12,602 nt of DNA, from contig PBSR01000218.1 in the NCBI GenBank assembly GCA_002726335.1, forward strand, positions 1-12,602, read 5' to 3'. The stretch's first letter is position 1; each line of letters starts with the position of its first letter. Positions 7,291 through 12,602 of this stretch are shown piece by piece. The DNA is from Gemmatimonadaceae bacterium. GTDB taxonomy: Bacteria > Latescibacterota > UBA2968 > UBA8231. A program made the position numbers and the translations under genes. Below the pieces are notes generated by a model. That model was not told the origin of the DNA. It searched no databases and saw nothing but the letters and a program-made list of their open reading frames with translations.

Positions 7291-10200
7291 TTGGCTGAAC
7301 GAAAAGCGACTCAACTGCAGGAAAAACCATCACATAGAGCCTATCCATCCGTGCCAGATCTGGCCCTGACAGATAAATATCAGCGACAGCAGGGGAGTGT
7401 CTTTCTCACCGGCACCGAAGCCTTGGTTCGCCTCCTGCTGGACAAGCAGCGTGCCGACCGAGACGCCGGGCTCGCGGTGAACGAGACATTTGTTACCGGA
7501 TACGAGGGCTCTCCCCTCGGCGGCCTCGATCTGAAGCTCCTTGAGCAGCTCGACGTTCTCAACGAACTGGGTCGCACCGTTCATCAGTCCGGCATCAACG
7601 AGAAAACCGCCGCCTCTGCCGTGCTCGGCAGTCAGTATGCGCCGGCGGGAAACGTCGACGCGTTCTGGTATGGCAAGGCTCACGGCACGATGTGGATCCC
7701 GGACGAAGCCTGGCTCGCCAACCTGAGCGGGGCGTCCAGGGCGGGCTCCATGGTTCTGCTGTGTGGTGAGGATCATCGTTCGAAGAGCTCGGTCTCGCCC
7801 GGCAGCAGTGACTGGGCCCTGCGGGCCAGCTGGGTACCCGTCTTCTATCCCGCCAGTGTCGAACAGGTCCTGAGCCTCGGAGCTCACGCCGTGGCCCTGA
7901 GTCGCTGGCTGGGGGTGGTGACGGCGCTGAAGCTGGTGACGCCGGTCTGCGATGGCGCCGCCACGGTGAATGCGGCTGCGGCCCGCATCTCGTCCCGGCT
8001 CCCGGACCCCGACTACGTCAAGCGTTTCCATCCCATCGTCATGGCGCTCGGGGCACTGCCCATGCAACGTGAGCTGGTGGAGCGCAAGACGCCTCTGGTT
8101 GAACAATACGTGCACCTCAACGGGCTCAATCGGGCCCACTGGCTCGACAGCGGCGGTGCCTTGGGTATCGTGGCGACGGGCAAGAGTTTCGTCGACGTCG
8201 AGCAGGCCCTCGACCTGCTCGGCATCCGCGTGCCCGTCTACCAGTTGTCGGTGACCTGGCCAGTGGACGGCAAGGGGCTGCGTCACTTCGTCGAGCAGAG
8301 CGGCGTCACGCAGATTCTCATCGTCGAGGAGCCAGGCCCTTTCGTCGAAGAGGGTGTCAAAGCGGCCTTGTGGGGGACCGCCGTGCAGCAGATCCATGGC
8401 GAACGCGATGAGGACGGCCAGCCCTTGATTCCAAGCTGGGGGGAGATCGATCCCGAGGTCCTGGCGCGTATCCTGGCGCCGAGGCTGCAGAAGGTCGCAC
8501 AGTTCGGGACCGAGGCGCTGGCGCGGATCGACAGGATCGAGAAGCGCCCCGCCGTCGACCTGCCACGGGTGGTGCCCATGTCCTGCGGGGGCTGTCCGTA
8601 CAACAGCTTCGGTGCCCTCGACGGAGAGAAGCCGGGGGGCGCCATCGGCTGCAGCTCGATCCGGGCCATGGACGCCTATGACAACGGCGTGCTCTACATC
8701 CCGACGATGGGTGCGGGTGGCTCCATCTATTCGGGCACGGCGCCTTTCAACGACAACACCCACATCTTCCAGTACCTGGGTGACGGCAGCTACTTCCACA
8801 GTGGCCGGGGGGCTGTGCAGAGCTGTGTCCAGGGTGGGGTGGACATCACCTTCCTGCTGCTCTACAACGGGGCGGTTGCCCTCACCGGGGGACAACAGCC
8901 GGGGGGACAGCGCCCTGTCAACGACGTCGTGCAGGAACTCCTTGCCCTGGGTGTGACCGAAGTCGGCATCGTCGGTGATGCGACGACGGACTACGGCGAT
9001 GTCAACCGTGATCGGCGTGTGCGCCGGTACGGGCTGGACCGTCACGCCGAAGCCATCGAGCGCTTTCGCCAGGCGAAGGGCACGACGGTGCTGGTTCTGG
9101 ACAAGGAATGTGCCACCGAAAAGGGCCGTCGGCGCCGACGCGAGGGAGGGGCGCCTGAGCACTATGTCTTCATCGATGAAGAGATCTGCGAGGGCTGCGG
9201 CGACTGCCTGCGGAAGTCGGAAGGCTGTGCAGCTCTGTATACGGTGGACACCGAGCTCGGTGACAAGACCCAGGTCCGCCAGGCCCACTGCATGCAGGAC
9301 GAACTCTGTATCGATGGCGACTGCCCCGCCTTCCTCACGGTCACCCCCGCCCGCGGTACGGGCCTGCGGCAACGTCATCCGGAGCCGTTGCATGACCTTC
9401 CGGAGCCGTCCCGTCGTGAGTTGTGTGAGGGAGAGACGTTCACGCTGCACGCGGTCGGCCGCGGTGGTACGGGTGTGGTGACGGTATCGCACATCATCGC
9501 CTATGCGGCGCTGCTGGACGGCCTGTTCGTCCATCTGTCCAACAATACAGGGCTGGCACAGAAGGGAGGGCCGGTGGAAGCCCCCATCCAGCTGGCACGT
9601 GGCAGGCAACCGGTTTTCCATCGACTGACGCCGGGGGAGACCGATCTCTATCTGGGTTTCGACCTGCTGCGCGCCGCCGAGTCGGCGAACCTGCGATATG
9701 CGTCTCCCGGCCGTACCCGGGCCGTGGTCAGTACGACGCGCGTTCCCACTGCCGACATCAACCGCAACCCGGAACAACGGGTTCCGGAACCGGAGGCTCT
9801 CGTCGGCCACATCGATCGGTATACAGCCGAAGAAGACAATGTCTACATCGACAGCTATCAGCTGGCCGAATGGCTGTTCGCAGACATTCTGTTCGCCAAC
9901 GTGATCCTTCTCGGTGCCGCGTACCAGAGTGGACATCTGCCCTTGAGTGCAGCCTCCCTGGAGGCCGTGATCCGGCTGAACGGCAAGGCGGTAGAGGACA
10001 ATCTGCAGGCCTTCCGCTGGGGACGTCTGGCCGTGGCGGACCCGGCGGGACTGCGAGCCCGGCTCGGACGGCAGGACGTTGACGACATTGTCGCCGACTC
10101 CCGTCAGCGACTGGCCGGAGATGTCGAGGCGGTTTCCCTGCACGATGAGGCACTGCACCAGCTGCGGCTGTCGTCGGCGGGAGAACGAGTCGTCAGCCAC

Positions 10201-10833
10201 CGGATCGCCGAGCTCGTGGCCTGGCAGAATGTTGCCTGGGCCCGGCGTTATGTGGATGCCCTGCGCCCTGTCAGAGACGCTGAGCAGGGGGCGGGACGGG
10301 GAGAGGAACTGACTCTGGCGGTGGCTCGTGGCCTGTACCGGTTGATGAGCTACAAGGATGAATTCGAGGTGGCGCGTCTGGCGAGCCGTGGGTCAGGCCT
10401 GGACCGTATACGGGATCTGTTTGATGGTCCGGTGCAGATCGCCCACAATCTGCACCCCCCGACCCTGCGCGTTGTCGGCGTCGGCCGGATCCGGGTCGGT
10501 GGCTGGGTCCGGACGCTGTTCCGACTGCTCTATCGCTGCAGGAGATGGCGCGGTACCAGGCTCGATCCGTTCCGGCACAACCCCTGCCGACGTCTGGAGG
10601 CAGAACTGATCGGTTGGTACGAGGGGGTCGTGTCCCGTCTCGTGGCGGCTACAGCCGCCGGCGTCGACGCCGATGTGCTGATGAGAATTACCAGTGCCGT
10701 CGAGCGCATCCGCGGGTTCGAGGAGGTGAAGGAGGCGTCGGCGAGAACGGTGCGTGCTGAGGTGGACGATCAAGTCGACGAACTTCTTCGGCTCGAACCG
10801 ACTCGGCCGGACGGGCGTCCTCTCAACCAGTAG
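7291..10833 (+). CDS. Indolepyruvate ferredoxin oxidoreductase, fused alpha-beta form
   Basis: The product is about 1180 residues and oxidatively decarboxylates indolepyruvate (often other aryl or branched 2-oxoacids) with CoA to the acyl-CoA, passing electrons to ferredoxin. The order matches the long single-chain form. A pyrimidine-binding domain comes first (GYEGSPLGGLD, then the active-site-like NEKTAASAVLGSQ), then a 2-oxoacid middle domain. Cys-rich SCGGCPYNSFG opens the thiamine-diphosphate domain, with GDGSYFHSG at 497 and NGAVALTGGQ at 526. A ferredoxin-like cluster follows with Cys633, 636, 639 and 646 and a second group HCMQDELCIDGDCP. Next is the IorB-type gamma domain from about 715 (GRGGTGV at 723-729), and a DUF6537-like C-terminal region from about 970. 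The start is uncertain: TTG 7291 has GGAAA upstream, and GTG 7351 is the main alternative. The last 11 nt overlap the convergent gene. Confidence 0.95.
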   Translation: MAERKATQLQEKPSHRAYPSVPDLALTDKYQRQQGSVFLTGTEALVRLLLDKQRADRDAGLAVNETFVTGYEGSPLGGLDLKLLEQLDVLNELGRTVHQSGINEKTAASAVLGSQYAPAGNVDAFWYGKAHGTMWIPDEAWLANLSGASRAGSMVLLCGEDHRSKSSVSPGSSDWALRASWVPVFYPASVEQVLSLGAHAVALSRWLGVVTALKLVTPVCDGAATVNAAAARISSRLPDPDYVKRFHPIVMALGALPMQRELVERKTPLVEQYVHLNGLNRAHWLDSGGALGIVATGKSFVDVEQALDLLGIRVPVYQLSVTWPVDGKGLRHFVEQSGVTQILIVEEPGPFVEEGVKAALWGTAVQQIHGERDEDGQPLIPSWGEIDPEVLARILAPRLQKVAQFGTEALARIDRIEKRPAVDLPRVVPMSCGGCPYNSFGALDGEKPGGAIGCSSIRAMDAYDNGVLYIPTMGAGGSIYSGTAPFNDNTHIFQYLGDGSYFHSGRGAVQSCVQGGVDITFLLLYNGAVALTGGQQPGGQRPVNDVVQELLALGVTEVGIVGDATTDYGDVNRDRRVRRYGLDRHAEAIERFRQAKGTTVLVLDKECATEKGRRRRREGGAPEHYVFIDEEICEGCGDCLRKSEGCAALYTVDTELGDKTQVRQAHCMQDELCIDGDCPAFLTVTPARGTGLRQRHPEPLHDLPEPSRRELCEGETFTLHAVGRGGTGVVTVSHIIAYAALLDGLFVHLSNNTGLAQKGGPVEAPIQLARGRQPVFHRLTPGETDLYLGFDLLRAAESANLRYASPGRTRAVVSTTRVPTADINRNPEQRVPEPEALVGHIDRYTAEEDNVYIDSYQLAEWLFADILFANVILLGAAYQSGHLPLSAASLEAVIRLNGKAVEDNLQAFRWGRLAVADPAGLRARLGRQDVDDIVADSRQRLAGDVEAVSLHDEALHQLRLSSAGERVVSHRIAELVAWQNVAWARRYVDALRPVRDAEQGAGRGEELTLAVARGLYRLMSYKDEFEVARLASRGSGLDRIRDLFDGPVQIAHNLHPPTLRVVGVGRIRVGGWVRTLFRLLYRCRRWRGTRLDPFRHNPCRRLEAELIGWYEGVVSRLVAATAAGVDADVLMRITSAVERIRGFEEVKEASARTVRAEVDDQVDELLRLEPTRPDGRPLNQ

Positions 10834-11689
10834 ACAGCAATTCCGGGCAGCCGGACCGCGCCGCCCGGCGCAGTGTCGGCAACAGCTCGAGGGGCAGACT
10901 CTTGTCGAGGCCCGTGCGTAGAGCTTTGCCGTCTCCCGCAAGGGCGGCAGCCGCCCACGCACCGTCGGGCCAGGCATCGTCGTCGGGGAGCAGATGGCTG
11001 GCATGGCCGGCTTGCTCGACGACGGCGTCGCGAACTCCTTCACTCCAGACCAGGCCCCCGGTTCCCAGCAGCATGGCGTCTTCACCTGACACCACCGTGG
11101 GCGTGACGACAAGCTGGGCGGAGGCGTCCTGAGCGGTGGTGGCAAGTATCGTGGCGTGCCAGCGGCCGCTGCTGTGCGTGGCGGTCACCCACAGGCGCCG
11201 TGGCGAGTCTATGATCTCGGTGATGGTTTCCAGTCCTTCCAGAACCGCCCACCAGGCCCCCAGAACGCCCTTGCCGCCGCCCGTCGTGTGACGAAGGAAT
11301 ACGGGGCACCCGAAGGCGGGGCGCTGAGACGTCTCGGCAACCCGGGTGAGAGTTGGCTGATACCGCCAGCGTCCAGCGGCGTACGGAGGCAGATCTGAGG
11401 TCGAGGCCCGTTGGCTCTCCGTCACCGGTCCGGCGGAGACGAACCGGATACCCCTGTCCTGGCACAGTCCGGCAGCTGCCGTCATGCCTCGGTAGGGCGA
11501 CAGGAGCAGGACCTGGGTGACGCCGGCGTCGAGAGCTTCGAGGAGGCTGGCGAAGACCGGCAGCTTGGTGTGCAGCTTGCCGCCCGTGGAGAGCACGCCA
11601 GCCACCTGCAGATGACGACACACACCGGGCAGGGCGGAGGAGCGCAATGGTGCGCAGATCACGAGAGCTCCCGGGGCCGACGAGCTCAT
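10823..11689 (-). CDS. Probable degenerate Gfo/Idh/MocA-like protein
   Basis: The product is 288 residues with no family I can name outright, but its layout follows the Gfo/Idh/MocA fold. SLLEALDAGVTQVLLLSPYRG (48-68) occupies the place of the usual catalytic AL.AG..V..EKP segment, with SPY in place of EKP, so the lysine is missing. GGGKGVLGAWWAVLEGL (137-153) sits where G.L.D.G.H.ID is expected, and the catalytic His is Trp. RRLWVTATHSSGRWHATILA then LLGTGGLVWSEG resemble the sheet of the C-terminal domain. The glycine-rich nucleotide loop at the N terminus is also gone (LVICAPLRSSALP). It may be a non-catalytic partner of the oxidoreductase encoded just upstream, to which it is coupled by an ATGA overlap at 11686-11689. 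Its 3' end overlaps the convergent oxidoreductase gene by 11 nt. The relationship rests on motif placement by eye. Confidence 0.7.
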   Translation of the reverse strand: MSSSAPGALVICAPLRSSALPGVCRHLQVAGVLSTGGKLHTKLPVFASLLEALDAGVTQVLLLSPYRGMTAAAGLCQDRGIRFVSAGPVTESQRASTSDLPPYAAGRWRYQPTLTRVAETSQRPAFGCPVFLRHTTGGGKGVLGAWWAVLEGLETITEIIDSPRRLWVTATHSSGRWHATILATTAQDASAQLVVTPTVVSGEDAMLLGTGGLVWSEGVRDAVVEQAGHASHLLPDDDAWPDGAWAAAALAGDGKALRTGLDKSLPLELLPTLRRAARSGCPELLSTG

Positions 11690-12602
11690 CCCAGGTGAAC
11701 CACTTCGCCACCAGTCACCATGGAACGATAGCCAGCGAGGAGAATCTCCATGTTGTCACGCGCGTGGGTGACGGAGTAGGCTGGTGGCCGCTCCTCGTCC
11801 AGAGCTGAGACGAAGTCATCGAGAGCTGCCAGCAGGCCCGCCGGGTCGGCTGACACCGGTGGCCTCAACGCCGGAGGTCCGCTCGCCCACTGCATGGGAT
11901 CGTCGGGGGGCGGTCGAAGGTCGGCGCCGGTGATCTCATCCCGCAGGAAAGTGCGGATGCCCGGCCGCTTGGCATCGATCGTGACCGTGGCGCGCGTGCC
12001 GACCAGGCGAGCCAGCGCCGGCCCCCCTGAAGGGTGGGTGGCGACGCCGATGCGACCCGCGCTGAGCGAGCCGATGCGACCCCTCGCGTCGGTCATCGTC
12101 AGTGTTGCGAAGTCCTCTGTGTTCGTGCGTTCATGCTCGGCAAAGAACCGGGCGCCCCCATGGGCGATGACGGCTCGGGGCGGCTCGAGGCAGGCCTGCA
12201 GCAAACCGACGCCGTAGGCCCCGACAGTGAGCAACTCGCGCTTGACTTCGGCGTATTTCCACCGCCCGGCAGGGCCTGTCGGCTGCCGGCGCTCCACACC
12301 GTCAGGATCTTCCGGCCAACCCTTGGAGAACAGGATGTCGGCGTGCACTCCCAGAAGGTCGCCAAGTCGGCCGCTGTCGAGCAGCGCCAGGCTCTGCTGT
12401 ACGAGACTTCCGTAGTGATAGCTGGGCACGATGGCACGTACACCGGCACGCGAGACTGCCGTCACGACCTCGTCACACTCCTCGAGAGTTGCTCCGAGGA
12501 ACTTGTCGATCCACAGATGCTTTCCTGCGGTAGCCGCCTGGATGGACAGTTCGGCGCGGCGTTCGATATCGTGTGCGATACTGACGATGTCGACGTCCGA
12601 TC
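11686..12602 (-). CDS. Gfo/Idh/MocA-family oxidoreductase, 5' end outside the window
   Basis: The open frame continues past 12602, so about 304 codons are visible and the glycine-rich NAD(P)-binding loop is not. The first visible part, VDIVSIAHDIERRAELSIQ and then AATAGKHLWIDKFLGATLEECDEVV, is the end of a Rossmann domain. The usual EKP reads DKF: the lysine is kept but both neighbours are changed. In the second domain TVGAYGVGLLQACLEPPRAV replaces the G.H.ID motif and puts a tyrosine in the catalytic position, as in the dihydrodiol dehydrogenase-like branch. GRIGSLSAGRIG and VGTRATVTIDAKRPG follow, then the typical C-terminal helix NMEILLAGYRSM. Its stop overlaps the start of the next gene as ATGA. 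The first in-window start codon (GTG 12465) is internal and not the real start. The substrate is unknown. Confidence 0.88.
   Translation of the reverse strand, partial: SDVDIVSIAHDIERRAELSIQAATAGKHLWIDKFLGATLEECDEVVTAVSRAGVRAIVPSYHYGSLVQQSLALLDSGRLGDLLGVHADILFSKGWPEDPDGVERRQPTGPAGRWKYAEVKRELLTVGAYGVGLLQACLEPPRAVIAHGGARFFAEHERTNTEDFATLTMTDARGRIGSLSAGRIGVATHPSGGPALARLVGTRATVTIDAKRPGIRTFLRDEITGADLRPPPDDPMQWASGPPALRPPVSADPAGLLAALDDFVSALDEERPPAYSVTHARDNMEILLAGYRSMVTGGEVVHLG

Noticed and set aside
7330..10200. A 956-codon open frame on the minus strand
   Set aside because: It lies wholly antisense to the indolepyruvate oxidoreductase, in register with its codons, and has no recognisable domain. 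GC-rich coding sequence commonly gives such frames because stop codons are rare in the mirror frame.

Overview
This window comes from a GC-rich Gram-negative bacterium. The Gram-negative call rests on two lipoprotein-type signal peptides, a secreted beta-rich protein that looks like an outer-membrane barrel, and a complete periplasmic-binding-protein ABC importer. The lipoprotein tail that begins CGDDDKSPTGP and the abundance of Gfo/Idh/MocA oxidoreductases recall FCB-group lineages such as Latescibacterota or Gemmatimonadota. That placement is a guess from style, not evidence.

There are four blocks. (1) Positions 1-1203, plus strand, visibly less GC-rich than the rest: a small lipoprotein whose start is in doubt, a secreted barrel-like protein, and a lipoprotein gene cut off after six residues of its mature part. 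(2) Positions ~1204-2677, minus strand: the remains of an IS21-family element, with an intact istB and only the C-terminal third of istA. Its left end appears to supply the stop codon that truncates the lipoprotein. Its other side ends at the stop codon of an oxidoreductase gene. (3) Positions 2677-7171, minus strand: a sugar-type (CUT2, FrcBCA-like) ABC importer read in the order binding protein, permease, single-domain ATPase. It is followed by a small protein of unknown function, a strong intrinsic terminator, and then a Gfo/Idh/MocA oxidoreductase that starts only 23 nt beyond the terminator's U-tract. (4) Positions 7291-12602: a full-length fused indolepyruvate ferredoxin oxidoreductase on the plus strand, diverging from the transporter. 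It converges on a minus-strand pair, a Gfo/Idh/MocA oxidoreductase that runs off the window and a translationally coupled partner that looks like a Gfo/Idh protein without its catalytic residues.

The minus-strand block reads as import of a sugar or polyol followed by NAD(P)-dependent redox chemistry on it; the substrate cannot be named from sequence. The indolepyruvate oxidoreductase belongs to aromatic amino-acid (2-oxoacid) oxidation and has no obvious link to the importer beyond sharing the divergent intergenic region. The most interesting items are the degenerate Gfo/Idh pair, the terminator placed where it could control the oxidoreductase, the small conserved-looking protein in the transporter operon, and the IS scar that joins two regions of different composition.
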